From Variovorax sp. S12S4 (lineage in GTDB: Bacteria > Pseudomonadota > Gammaproteobacteria > Burkholderiales > Burkholderiaceae_C), in NCBI RefSeq assembly GCF_023195515.1, contig NZ_JALPKR020000002.1:1775001-1839000 (forward strand): a stretch of 64,000 nt of DNA, in the 5' to 3' direction. Position 1 is the first letter of the stretch, and every line of letters begins with the position of its first letter. The notes beneath the pieces are model-generated. The model was not told where the DNA came from, ran no database searches, and saw only the letters and a list, made by a program, of their open reading frames with translations. Both the position numbers and the translations under genes were made by a program. Positions 1-7,765 of this stretch are shown here, piece after piece.

Positions 1-352
1 CGCCCGCGTCCATGCCCTTGATGCGCTCTTCCCACGCAATCTCCCAGCGGTCGCCCGCCAGCGGCTTCACCATGTCGCCGTGCACACCGCCGCCGGTGGA
101 GTTGTTGATGACGATGTCGCAGCCGCCCGCGCGAATGCGGCTGTTGATGTCGCGATACACCTCGGCATCGCAGGTGGCGCCGTCGTCCGGGCGGCGTGCG
201 TGGATGGCCGCCACGCTGGCGCCGGCGTTCCAGCAGCGCAGCACGTCGGCCGCGATTTCGGCCGGCTGGGTGGGAAGGTGCGGGTTCTGCGACTTGTGCG
301 CCATGCCGCCCGTGGGGGCGATGGTCACGATCACTTTGCGCTTCGACGACAT
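1..352 (-). CDS. BKACE family (beta-keto acid cleavage enzyme, DUF849) protein, N-terminal part
   Basis: The gene starts at 352 and runs off the left edge, so only the first 117 codons are visible. The N-terminus ([20 protein letters not shown]) and the following [10 protein letters not shown] segment match the start of the 3-keto-5-aminohexanoate cleavage enzyme family, zinc enzymes that split beta-keto acids with acetyl-CoA. In the characterised enzyme two histidines in an HxH motif bind the metal. Here the matching segment reads AAIHARRP, so His51 is kept but the first position is Ala49. This suggests a divergent subgroup, from an alignment made by memory. It diverges from the Crp/Fnr gene at 499, which may regulate it. 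Substrate unknown. Confidence 0.8.
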   Translation of the reverse strand, partial: MSSKRKVIVTIAPTGGMAHKSQNPHLPTQPAEIAADVLRCWNAGASVAAIHARRPDDGATCDAEVYRDINSRIRAGGCDIVINNSTGGGVHGDMVKPLAGDRWEIAWEERIKGMDAG

Positions 353-498
353 GCTCCGGGTCTCCTGGTGTCTTCGTTCATGAGGGGCGCGCTATTATTT
401 TTTGGAGGCGCAGGCACACTCAGTCATTGCGACGACATTTGGAGTCAGGGTTTACGCGGCGCGGCCCCCTTTTCCACGCCATCAGGAGCTTTCTTTTC

Positions 499-1170
499 AT
501 GTCCACGACGAAGCCGGCCATCAAGGCGGCATCGCTCACGATCGAGCAGCTGCTTCAGCGCTCGGCCTGGTTTCCGCTGCTCGACGAAGCGGCGCGCGAG
601 CGCGTGCTCGACGAGATGCGCGAGGTCGAGGTGGCAGCCGGCGCCGCGCTGTGCCGCCGCGGCGATACGCCGCTGCACTGGTACGGCACGCTCGAAGGCC
701 TGCTCAAGTGGTCGATCACCTCCAGCGACGGCCGCTCGGTCACCTTCGGCGGGCTCTCGGTCGGCTGCTGGTTCGGCGAAGGCACGCTGCTTCGCGCGGC
801 CCCGCGATCGGCCGACGTCATTGCGCTACGGCCCAGCCGCGTGGCCCAGTTGCCGCTGGAGACTTTCGAGTGGCTGCACCGCACGCAGCGCGGCTTCGAT
901 CACTTCCTGCTGCAGCAGCTCAATGAGCGGCTGCACTGGTTCATGGGCAACTACGCGGCGCACCGGCTGCTCGACGCCGACAGCCAGGTGGCTCGCGCGC
1001 TGGCGGGGCTGTTCCACCCGTGGCTGTACCCGGGCAGCGAGCTGCATCTGCAGACCTCGCAGGAAGAGATCGCGAATCTCTCGGGGGTGTCGCGGCAGCG
1101 GTGCAATGCGGCACTGAATCGGCTGAAGGAGGCGGGCTTCCTGCGGATCGAATACGGGGGATCACCGTGA
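499..1170 (+). CDS. Crp/Fnr-family transcriptional regulator (C-terminus apparently frameshifted)
   Basis: A 223-aa protein with an N-terminal cyclic-nucleotide-binding-like beta barrel (about residues 20-130, including the FGGLSVGCWFGEGTLL turn) and a C-terminal Crp-type winged helix (SQEEIANLSGVSRQRCNAAL, about residues 185-215). The ATG at 499 is preceded by AGGAGC at 484. The reading frame stops at 1170 just after LRIEYGG. The next frame continues with ITVIDLEGLRRFIE to a TAG at 1203-1205, which is how family members usually end. One missing G in the run at 1156-1160 explains this; the intact product would be about 235 aa. Effector unknown; the diverging BKACE gene is a candidate target. 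Confidence 0.85.
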   Translation: MSTTKPAIKAASLTIEQLLQRSAWFPLLDEAARERVLDEMREVEVAAGAALCRRGDTPLHWYGTLEGLLKWSITSSDGRSVTFGGLSVGCWFGEGTLLRAAPRSADVIALRPSRVAQLPLETFEWLHRTQRGFDHFLLQQLNERLHWFMGNYAAHRLLDADSQVARALAGLFHPWLYPGSELHLQTSQEEIANLSGVSRQRCNAALNRLKEAGFLRIEYGGSP

Positions 1171-1203
1171 TCGACCTGGAAGGGCTGCGGCGCTTCATCG
1201 AAT

Positions 1204-1223
1204 AGGCGCGGCGAGCCGCGCCT
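1204..1223. other. GC hairpin overlapping the ancestral stop of the Crp/Fnr gene
   Basis: A perfect inverted repeat, AGGCGCGGC - GA - GCCGCGCCT, starts inside the TAG at 1203-1205. It has no T tract, so it is at most a weak terminator between the convergent Crp/Fnr and tautomerase genes. Its position supports 1205 as the original gene end. Confidence 0.45.
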
Positions 1224-1232
1224 GTGTGCCCT

Positions 1233-1457
1233 TCATTTCGCCGGCTTCGCCTTTTCCGCCAGCCGCTTGCGGAACTCCGTCGTCGTCAGGCCCGCAAAGC
1301 CCCAGTCGTCGGTGTCGATCTCTTCGATCACGATGTGCGTCCACTCGGGCGGCTTGTTCAGCACGCGTTCAAGCGTTTCCGTGAACTCGGCGATGACCTG
1401 GGTCTTCTGTTCGCGCGTCACGCCGTCGCGGGTGATCTTCAGGTTGATGAAAGGCAT
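1233..1457 (-). CDS. 4-oxalocrotonate tautomerase family protein
   Basis: A 74-aa protein beginning Met-Pro-Phe. After Met removal Pro1 becomes the N-terminal catalytic base typical of the tautomerase superfamily. The size, a helix at about residues 15-33 and the HIVIEEIDTDDWGFAG segment fit the small 4-OT/DmpI-like subgroup. Such enzymes interconvert keto and enol forms of dicarboxylates in aromatic catabolism, but this one has no obvious pathway neighbour. The start has a strong AAGGAG site 6-7 nt upstream. It lies 31 nt downstream of the SDR gene on the same strand, so the two are probably cotranscribed. Substrate unknown. Confidence 0.85.
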   Translation of the reverse strand: MPFINLKITRDGVTREQKTQVIAEFTETLERVLNKPPEWTHIVIEEIDTDDWGFAGLTTTEFRKRLAEKAKPAK

Positions 1458-1488
1458 GGTGTGCTCCTTGGATGAATGAATGGTGTGA

Positions 1489-2232
1489 TTACCACTTGCC
1501 CGTGCTCATGCCGCCGTCCACCGGCAGCACCACGCCCGTCGTGAAATCGGCGCTCGTGAGGTAGAGCACGGCGTCGGCGATTTCGCGCACGGTCGCAATG
1601 CGGCCGGCGGGCGAGAGGCCGTTCAGGAAGCCGTGCTGCTCAGGCGTGTACAGCGGCGTGTCGACGATGCCGGGCGCCACCGCATTCACCTTGACGTTGT
1701 GCGGCGCGAGTTCGAGCGCCAGCGCGCGCGTCGCGGCGTTGATGCCGCCCTTGATCAGCACCGGCAACGCGGCCGGCACCTGCTGGTTCGGCTGCAGCGC
1801 GATGCTCGCGGTGATGTTCACGATGTGGCCCCGGCGGCGCGCGACCATGTGCTTCGCGGCGGCCTGCGAGGCGTAGACGAAGCCCTTGAGGTTGGTGGCC
1901 ACCAGCTGGTCGAGCTCTTCCGCTGTGTACTCGACGAACGGCTTGGCGTTGAAGATGCCCGCGTTGTTGATGAGCACATCGACTTGGCCGAAGCGCTCCA
2001 CGGCACGGTCGATGAGTTGCTGCGCGGTCGCGCGCTGGCCGATGTCGCCGGCGACGCCGAGAAAGCGTGCCGGGTTGCCGAGCTGCTTTGCCGCGGCCGC
2101 GAGCCGCTCGTCGGTGCGTGCATTGGCGACCACGTTGAAGCCGCGTTCGAGGTAGGCCTCGGCCAGGCCCAGCCCGATGCCGCTCGAGGCGCCGGTGATG
2201 ACGACCGTGGATGAAGTGCTGCTGTCTTGCAT
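1489..2232 (-). CDS. SDR-family oxidoreductase lacking the catalytic tyrosine
   Basis: A 247-aa short-chain dehydrogenase/reductase. The Rossmann motif TGASSGIGLG (residues 13-22), NNAG (89-92), the Ser143 region (NITAS) and the C-terminal PVDGGMSTGKW are clear. In classical SDRs the active site is Tyr-x-x-x-Lys. Here Lys161 is present but residue 157 is Pro (PVLIK), so the general acid/base tyrosine is absent. Either the protein works by another mechanism or it belongs to an SDR subgroup without Tyr. It diverges from the LysR gene at 2339 across 106 bp, the usual layout of a LysR regulator and its target, and the tautomerase follows it. Confidence 0.85.
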   Translation of the reverse strand: MQDSSTSSTVVITGASSGIGLGLAEAYLERGFNVVANARTDERLAAAAKQLGNPARFLGVAGDIGQRATAQQLIDRAVERFGQVDVLINNAGIFNAKPFVEYTAEELDQLVATNLKGFVYASQAAAKHMVARRRGHIVNITASIALQPNQQVPAALPVLIKGGINAATRALALELAPHNVKVNAVAPGIVDTPLYTPEQHGFLNGLSPAGRIATVREIADAVLYLTSADFTTGVVLPVDGGMSTGKW

Positions 2233-2338
2233 GTCGGGTTCTCCAGAAGTTGATGACGTGGGGAGAACTGTATTGATGACGCAGACATAGATAAATTACT
2301 AGACTCGCACTTCAATTGATACATGGGGTAATCAAACG

Positions 2339-3250
2339 ATGCAGCGGCAGTTCGGCGACATCCTCCTGGGCAGCATCGAACTCTTCTGCCTTGCTGCGGA
2401 GACGGGCGGCTTCACGTCGGCGGCGCTCGCGGCGGGCGTGACACCGGCGGCCGTGAGCCGCTCGATCTCACGGCTAGAAAAGCGGCTGGGGCTGCGCCTG
2501 TTCGTGCGCACCACGCGCAGCGTGCGGCTCACCGATGCGGGCCGCACCTACTTCGCGCAGTGCCAGCAGGCGCTGGCGCAGCTTGCCGATGCCGAGCGCG
2601 AGGTGATGGGCCAGCAGGCGCTGCCTTCGGGCACGCTGCGCATCAGCGTGCCCACCACCTACGGCCACCACCGCATCCTGCCGCTGCTGCCGGGGTTCCG
2701 CGAACGCTTTCCCGACATCCGGCTGCACGTGCACCTGAGCAACCGCAACATCGATTTCGTGGAAGAGGGCTATGACATGGCCGTGCGCGTGCGCGCCCAG
2801 CCCGACTCCACGCTGATCGCGCGGCACCTGGAAGATGCAGACCTGGTGGTGGTCGCCACCCGCAAGTACCTGAAGAAGGCCGGCACGCCGCGCACGCTGA
2901 GCGACCTTGCCGCGCACGAGTGCGTCCAGTTCGAGCTGCCCAGCAGCGGCCGCCGCATCTCATGGCTCTTCAAGGAGAACGGCAAGGACCGCGAGGTCTT
3001 CGCGGACAGCGCCTACAGCTGCTCCGACGACGTGCTCGGCGGCGTCACCCTTGCCAAGAGCGACGCCGGGCTGTTCCAGACCTACCGCTTCGTGGTGGAA
3101 AAAGAGCTGGCCGACGGCACGCTCGTCGAAGTGCTCAAGCCCTTTGCCGGCCGCTCGCGCCCCTACACGCTGCTGTACCCGGACGGACGCCACGTGCCGC
3201 TGCGCATGCGGGTGTTCATCGACTTCCTCATGGCGCAGCGGCCGAACTGA
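2339..3250 (+). CDS. LysR-family transcriptional regulator
   Basis: A 303-aa LysR regulator. The N-terminal winged helix covers about residues 8-65 (CLAAETGGFTSAALAAGVTPAAVSRSISRLEKRLG) and the periplasmic-binding-like effector domain about 90-300. The effector domain resembles the subgroup typified by E. coli DmlR/YafC-like proteins. It is transcribed away from the SDR gene and the short shared intergenic region suggests it controls that gene. No ligand can be read from the sequence. Confidence 0.9.
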   Translation: MQRQFGDILLGSIELFCLAAETGGFTSAALAAGVTPAAVSRSISRLEKRLGLRLFVRTTRSVRLTDAGRTYFAQCQQALAQLADAEREVMGQQALPSGTLRISVPTTYGHHRILPLLPGFRERFPDIRLHVHLSNRNIDFVEEGYDMAVRVRAQPDSTLIARHLEDADLVVVATRKYLKKAGTPRTLSDLAAHECVQFELPSSGRRISWLFKENGKDREVFADSAYSCSDDVLGGVTLAKSDAGLFQTYRFVVEKELADGTLVEVLKPFAGRSRPYTLLYPDGRHVPLRMRVFIDFLMAQRPN

Positions 3251-3254
3251 AGGC

Positions 3255-5183
3255 TCAGCGGCAGGCGAAGCTGGCCGCCGCCTTCACGTCGCCGCCAAGG
3301 TAGGCAAGCTTCTTCGGATAGGTGCACAGCGGCCGTGCGAGCGATTGGTCGGCGTTCTGCAGCACCAGGTTGTCGGGCGCCACGCCTTTCTCGACCCAAT
3401 CGGTCAACGCGGCGAACAGCTGGTTCGGTGCCGGCAGCGGCGGGTTGGCCGCGGGGCTCACGCCAGCGAGTCCGTTCACGGAGCCCACGCCCGCGCAGTG
3501 CCCCATCGCAGGAATCTCGAGGTAGCGGTAGAACTTCTGCGTCTCATCGATGCCGCCCATGGCCTTGGCCGCGCGCTCGTAGTAGTTGGCCGTGCCCGAG
3601 TTCGGAATCAGCTGGTCGGCCAGGCCGTGGTACGTCAGCAGCTTGGCGCCGCGGTCGCGGAACCTGGCCAGGTCTGGGTTGTCGGCATTGATGTTCGCGA
3701 ACGCGGTTTGCAGCGCCTTGCCGCGGTCGCTGGCGTTGGCCAGTTGCGCATACGACAGCGCCTTCCAGTTGTTCGCGCCGTTGCCTGTTGCATTGATGAA
3801 GTCGGGCGTCGCAATCGTCGGGTCTTGCAGGTTCAGCGCCACCTGGTGCGCTGCAATCGGAAACGGGTTGGGCACGCCGCCCGTGGAGTCCGCGAGCGAG
3901 AACCCCGGCATGCCGGGGCTGTTGAGCGCGGTGCCGCGCGTGAGGCCGTACCAGAGCTGGCCCGAGCCCAGCGTAGCGCCGTAGCCCACGTCGCTCGCAG
4001 GTGCCGGTGCGCTGCCGTCGCGCGTCTGGCCGTACCAGATCTTGTTGACGGCTTGTGCCTGCACGGTCGTCAGGCAGGCGGCGGTGGCATTGCTGCCGCC
4101 GCTGCCGGTGCACAGCACGGCGGTGTCCTGCGTGGGGTCGTACTTGCAAGCCGCCGGGTCGCTGATGAAGCCTTCGTGCTGGCCGGTGAGCGTGCTGTCG
4201 CAGGCGCTCACCGCGGCGGACGACACCAGCGTCATCTGGTCTGGCGTGAGCGGCGTGCCGCCCAGGTCGCGCTGCATCACGATCTGCGGGTACAGCTCGG
4301 CGGTGATGAAGGTGGTCCAGTTGATCGCGCTGTTGCCTGCGAGGATGCCGTCGAAATCGTCGGGGTTCACCTGCGCCTGCATGTGGCCCTGGCGGCCGCC
4401 GGTGGAGCAGCCGTCCCAATAGGCGTACTTTGCGTCGCGCTGGTAGAAGCCGGCCGCGAGCGCCTTGGCTTTCACGGCCATTTCGTGGATGCCGCGGCTC
4501 GCAAAGTCCGTCCAAAGCGTGGTGTTGATGGTGCCGTCGGGGTTCATTGCAAAAGAGCCGTCCACCGCGCCGATGGGCAATTTCGATGCATGTCCTGCAT
4601 CGGTGACTGCGCTCACCGAACCTTCGCCCGCCGCAATGGCGGCCGCGCCGACGCCGCCGATCTGCGTTTTGGCGCTGATGCCCGCATCGCCCACGAAGCC
4701 GCCGCCGCCGAGCACGCGCAGGCGATTGTTCCATTTGGCCGTCGTCGGCAGCCACACCTCGATGCCGATGCCCGGCGAGGTGGACGGCGCATCGGCCGGC
4801 CCTGCGTTGCCCGGCCCGACGTTGAGCTTGACCATGCATACGTCGCTGGCCGCCACGGTGCCCGAGGCCTTGCCGTCCAGGTTCAGGTCATCGCCCTGCT
4901 TGAACTGCTTCACCACGGTGACGGTGGTGTTCGCGTCGGGCTTGAAGGCGGTCTTCAGGCTTTCGTCGCAGGCCAGCGCCGTGGGGGCTGTGGGCGTTGT
5001 GGGGCCGGCGGGCGGCGGCGATGTGGGGATGAAAGGCAGCGAGGGCCCCGAGGAGCCGCTGCCACCGCAGGCCGTGAGCGCCGCGGCGGCGCACATGCCC
5101 ATGCACAGGGCGGCCAACGCAGAGGGTGCAATGCGCGAAGGGGTGCGCGTGTTTTGTCCGGTGCGCAGGGTCGTTCGGGGCAT
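3255..5183 (-). CDS. Tannase/feruloyl esterase family lipoprotein
   Basis: A 642-aa protein of the tannase/feruloyl esterase (PF07519) family, which hydrolyses ester bonds of gallate or hydroxycinnamate esters. The export signal ends in a lipobox (ALTAC, Cys at about residue 39), followed by a Gly/Pro/Thr-rich linker. The nucleophile elbow GCSTGGRQG gives Cys259-Ser260, the acid Asp lies in the GLADQLIPN segment, and MGHCAG gives His562-Cys563. This is the family's CS-D-HC arrangement, in which a disulfide joins the nucleophile and histidine positions. It lies 105 bp downstream of the AraC regulator on the same strand. It could release aromatic acids for the neighbouring benzoyl-CoA pathway; that link is inference. 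Confidence 0.9.
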   Translation of the reverse strand: MPRTTLRTGQNTRTPSRIAPSALAALCMGMCAAAALTACGGSGSSGPSLPFIPTSPPPAGPTTPTAPTALACDESLKTAFKPDANTTVTVVKQFKQGDDLNLDGKASGTVAASDVCMVKLNVGPGNAGPADAPSTSPGIGIEVWLPTTAKWNNRLRVLGGGGFVGDAGISAKTQIGGVGAAAIAAGEGSVSAVTDAGHASKLPIGAVDGSFAMNPDGTINTTLWTDFASRGIHEMAVKAKALAAGFYQRDAKYAYWDGCSTGGRQGHMQAQVNPDDFDGILAGNSAINWTTFITAELYPQIVMQRDLGGTPLTPDQMTLVSSAAVSACDSTLTGQHEGFISDPAACKYDPTQDTAVLCTGSGGSNATAACLTTVQAQAVNKIWYGQTRDGSAPAPASDVGYGATLGSGQLWYGLTRGTALNSPGMPGFSLADSTGGVPNPFPIAAHQVALNLQDPTIATPDFINATGNGANNWKALSYAQLANASDRGKALQTAFANINADNPDLARFRDRGAKLLTYHGLADQLIPNSGTANYYERAAKAMGGIDETQKFYRYLEIPAMGHCAGVGSVNGLAGVSPAANPPLPAPNQLFAALTDWVEKGVAPDNLVLQNADQSLARPLCTYPKKLAYLGGDVKAAASFACR

Positions 5184-5288
5184 CTTCTTGTCTCCTGTTG
5201 TGTGGAGATCGAATTTGCCTCTCGCCTGCGTCCTGGTCTATCGACAAGCGATCATCGCTTGCGGGATCCGTTCACCTCGCACCGGGAC

Positions 5289-6173
5289 TTACCCGAGCCG
5301 TGCGCGCGCGGGCGTGGTGCCGACCAGCTGCTTGAACACCTGCGTGAAGTGCGCCTGGCTCGAGAAGCCGACCGTGTGCGCGATCTCGGCCAGCGACAAC
5401 CGGCCTTCCAGCAGCGTGAGTGCGTGGCGCACGCGCTGCTCCATCACATAGCGGTACGGCGTCGAGCCTGTGCTGGCCCTGAAGAGGCGCGTGAAGTGCA
5501 CCGCGCTCATGTTCAGTTCGGCCGCGAGTTCATCGATGCCGAAGTCTTCGCCCAGGTGCTGCATCACCCAGTCGTACACCCTGCGCAGGTCCGCCTGCGA
5601 GAGCCGCCCCGGCGCGCGCTTCGCGTTGCGCGCCCCGCCGTAGCGGCTTTGCAGATAGCTCACCAATGCCATGGACAGGCCCTGCGCATGCATGCGGCCC
5701 GACGTGCAGCCGCGCTCCACTTCGTCGCGCATGGCAATGGCGAGCGAGGTCAGCGTGGCGTCGGTGGTCGAGAGGTGCGTCTGCAGGTGCAGCTCGCCAT
5801 CGCTCTCGGGCATCAGGCTGCGCAGCGTCTCGGGGCGGATCTCCAGCGCGATCACTTCGTCGCACTGGCCGGACCACGTCACGCGGTCGACCTCGTAGCC
5901 CTGGTCGAAGATGCACACGCTGCCGGGCCGGCTCTCGACGTGGCTGGTGCGTCGCCCCGTGGTCATTGCGGACTTCACATGGCCGCGCATGCAGAAGGCA
6001 AGCAGCGGATAGGGGTTGTAGCAGGCCGGGTTTTCGCCGCCGCCGTGCATCGCGCGCACCTCCAGCGCAAAGCCCTGCCATGGCGTGGCGGCCGCGTTCA
6101 TCAGCATCCTGCCGTCGAAGCGCACGGGCTTGCCCGAAAGGTCGAGGAGGCTGATCTCGCGTGCCATCGCCAT
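5289..6173 (-). CDS. AraC-family transcriptional regulator
   Basis: A 294-aa protein with a cupin-like N-terminal half (about residues 1-180) and two C-terminal helix-turn-helix units (about 195-290: FGIDELAAELNMSAVHFTRLFR and LSLAEIAHTVGFSSQAHFTQVFK). The AAGGAGC sequence lies 4 nt before the first ATG (6173) and 10 nt before a second in-frame ATG (6167), which may be the real start. It begins 21 nt after livF, so it could be the last gene of the benzoate/transport operon, or the regulator of the tannase downstream. No ligand is evident. Confidence 0.85.
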   Translation of the reverse strand: MAMAREISLLDLSGKPVRFDGRMLMNAAATPWQGFALEVRAMHGGGENPACYNPYPLLAFCMRGHVKSAMTTGRRTSHVESRPGSVCIFDQGYEVDRVTWSGQCDEVIALEIRPETLRSLMPESDGELHLQTHLSTTDATLTSLAIAMRDEVERGCTSGRMHAQGLSMALVSYLQSRYGGARNAKRAPGRLSQADLRRVYDWVMQHLGEDFGIDELAAELNMSAVHFTRLFRASTGSTPYRYVMEQRVRHALTLLEGRLSLAEIAHTVGFSSQAHFTQVFKQLVGTTPARARLG

Positions 6174-6194
6174 GCGCTCCTTCTACATCCCGCT

Positions 6195-6896
6195 CTACAC
6201 GCCCAGCAATTCCTCGAGCGCCTTCGGCTCGGCCAGCAGGTCGGCCGACGCGCCATGCCGCACGATCTGCCCCTTTTCCATCACCACCGCAAGATCGGTG
6301 TGCGCGAGCACCTTGCGGTAGTCGCGGTCGACGATCAGCGTGGCGATGCCGGTCGCGCGGATCTCGCCGATCACGCGCCAGATCTCGGCCACGATCAGCG
6401 GTGCGAGCCCTTCGGTGGCTTCATCGAGGATGAGCAGGCGCGGGTTGGTCATGAGCGCGCGGCCGATGGAAAGCATCTGCTGCTCGCCGCCAGAGAGCTG
6501 CTGGCCGCCATGCGAGAGCCGCTCGGCCAGCCGCGGAAAGGTGGCCATCACTCGGTCGAAGGTCCAGGCGCGGCGGCCGTCGATGCCCGCGCGCTCGCTC
6601 ATCACGAGGTTCTCGCGCACCGAGAGGTTCGGGAAGATGCCGCGGCCTTCGGGCACATAGCCGATGCCCAGGCGCGCCATTTTTTCGGGCGGCCAGCCGG
6701 TCACGGTGCGGCCGTCGACCTGCACTTCGCCCGAGGCCGGACGCACGTAGCCCATCATGCTGCGGATGAGCGTCGTCTTGCCCATGCCGTTGCGCCCGAG
6801 CAAGCCGACCGACGTGGCAGCAGGTATGCCGGCATGCACGCCGCGCAGGATGTGGCTGTTGCCGTAGTAGGTGTTGAGATCGCGGACGACGAGCAT
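6195..6896 (-). CDS. livF: Branched-chain-type ABC transporter ATPase, LivF-like
   Basis: A 233-aa ATPase with Walker A (GRNGMGKTT, about residues 34-42), the LSGGEQQ signature, Walker B (LLILDEATEGL) and the LivF pattern of a compact nucleotide-binding domain. LivF and LivG form the ATPase pair of hydrophobic-amino-acid-type importers. It is the last transporter gene of the operon; its ATG overlaps the livG stop by one base (TGATG). Because the operon starts with benzoate-activation genes, the substrate is probably an aromatic acid rather than a branched-chain amino acid. Confidence 0.92.
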   Translation of the reverse strand: MLVVRDLNTYYGNSHILRGVHAGIPAATSVGLLGRNGMGKTTLIRSMMGYVRPASGEVQVDGRTVTGWPPEKMARLGIGYVPEGRGIFPNLSVRENLVMSERAGIDGRRAWTFDRVMATFPRLAERLSHGGQQLSGGEQQMLSIGRALMTNPRLLILDEATEGLAPLIVAEIWRVIGEIRATGIATLIVDRDYRKVLAHTDLAVVMEKGQIVRHGASADLLAEPKALEELLGV

Positions 6897-7648
6897 CAGT
6901 GGTCCTCTCCGAGGTAGGCGGTTCGCACTTCTGGGTTCTCACGGATCGATCGAGGGTCGCCCGTGGCGATCACCGTGCCGTTCACCATCACGGTGATGCG
7001 GTCGGCAACGCGGAACACCGCATCCATGTCGTGCTCCACCAGCAGGATGGCGTGCGTGGCCTTCAGCCGCGCGAGCAGGGTGAGCATGCGGTCGGTTTCC
7101 TCGGCGCCCATGCCCGCGAGCGGTTCGTCGAGCAGCAGCACGCGGGGCTTGGTGGCAAGGCACATCGCCACTTCGAGCTGGCGCTGCGCGCCATGGCTCA
7201 GCGTGCCGGCAATGCGCTGGGCTTCGTTCGAAAGGCCCGCCGCTTCCAGCGCCGCATCGGCCGCCGCATTGCTGGCTGCGCAGCACTGCGACGACTGCCA
7301 CACCGTCCACGGCCGCGCCGTGGCCGCCTGCGCCGCGAGCCGGCAGTTCTCGTGCACGCTGAACTCCGGGAAGATAGTCGTGCGCTGGTAGCTGCGGCCC
7401 ACGCCGGCGCGGGCGCGGCGCCATTGCGCGCGCTGCGTCACGTCGGCGCCGTCGAGCGTGATGCGGCCTTCGGAGGCCTCGATCTCGCCCGAGAGCATGT
7501 TGATGAGCGTCGACTTGCCCGCGCCGTTGGTGCCGATGACTGCATGGACTTCGCCGACGTGCAGGTCGAGGGTGACGGCGTTCACGGCGGTGAGGCCGCC
7601 GAAGCGGCGGGTGAGGCCTTGAACGGAAAGAAGGGCGGTGGCGTTCAT
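6896..7648 (-). CDS. livG: Branched-chain-type ABC transporter ATPase, LivG-like
   Basis: A 250-aa ATPase with Walker A (GTNGAGKST), the Q-loop region, LSHGAQRQLEVAM in place of the canonical signature (typical of LivG) and Walker B (VLLLDEPLAGM). The C-terminal extension AYLGEDH is also typical of LivG. The ATG at 7648 is chosen because GGAGCAAC lies just upstream; longer in-frame starts would lie in the repeat that separates it from livM. It partners LivF, LivH and LivM. Confidence 0.92.
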   Translation of the reverse strand: MNATALLSVQGLTRRFGGLTAVNAVTLDLHVGEVHAVIGTNGAGKSTLINMLSGEIEASEGRITLDGADVTQRAQWRRARAGVGRSYQRTTIFPEFSVHENCRLAAQAATARPWTVWQSSQCCAASNAAADAALEAAGLSNEAQRIAGTLSHGAQRQLEVAMCLATKPRVLLLDEPLAGMGAEETDRMLTLLARLKATHAILLVEHDMDAVFRVADRITVMVNGTVIATGDPRSIRENPEVRTAYLGEDH

Positions 7649-7658
7649 GGTGTTGCTC

Positions 7659-7747
7659 CTTCCCCCCTCGGGGAAGGTTGGGATGGGGGCAGGCAAGGCG
7701 CTCGACGGTGGCGCCGCGCGCCCCCGGCCCTCCCCGGAAGGGGAGGG
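7659..7747. repeat. Intergenic double-hairpin repeat, family A, copy 1
   Basis: Between the livM stop and the livG start lie two GC-rich palindromes: CCTTCCCC/GGGGAAGG (7659-7677) and CCCTCCCC-GGAA-GGGGAGGG (7728-7747), followed by AGAAAGACAG. The same two hairpins and the same tail occur at 11760-11865, and a related pair at 20016-20112. This is a dispersed repetitive element inside an operon. It may act as an mRNA-processing or stability element that lowers expression of downstream genes. Confidence 0.75.
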
Positions 7748-7765
7748 AGAAAGACAGAAGGCCGG

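Noticed and set aside
2233..2338. A LysR operator between the SDR and LysR genes
   Set aside because: The region is short and AT-richer, but no convincing palindromic T-N11-A site could be chosen over chance.
2907..6917. A 1336-codon open frame on the plus strand
   Set aside because: It runs antisense through the tannase, AraC and livF genes. Long antisense frames are common in GC-rich DNA; its product is Arg/Ala/His-rich with no domain.
7659..7747. The hairpins as ordinary rho-independent terminators
   Set aside because: There is no T tract after them on the minus strand, they lie inside an operon, and the same pair recurs elsewhere, so they are classed as dispersed repeats.
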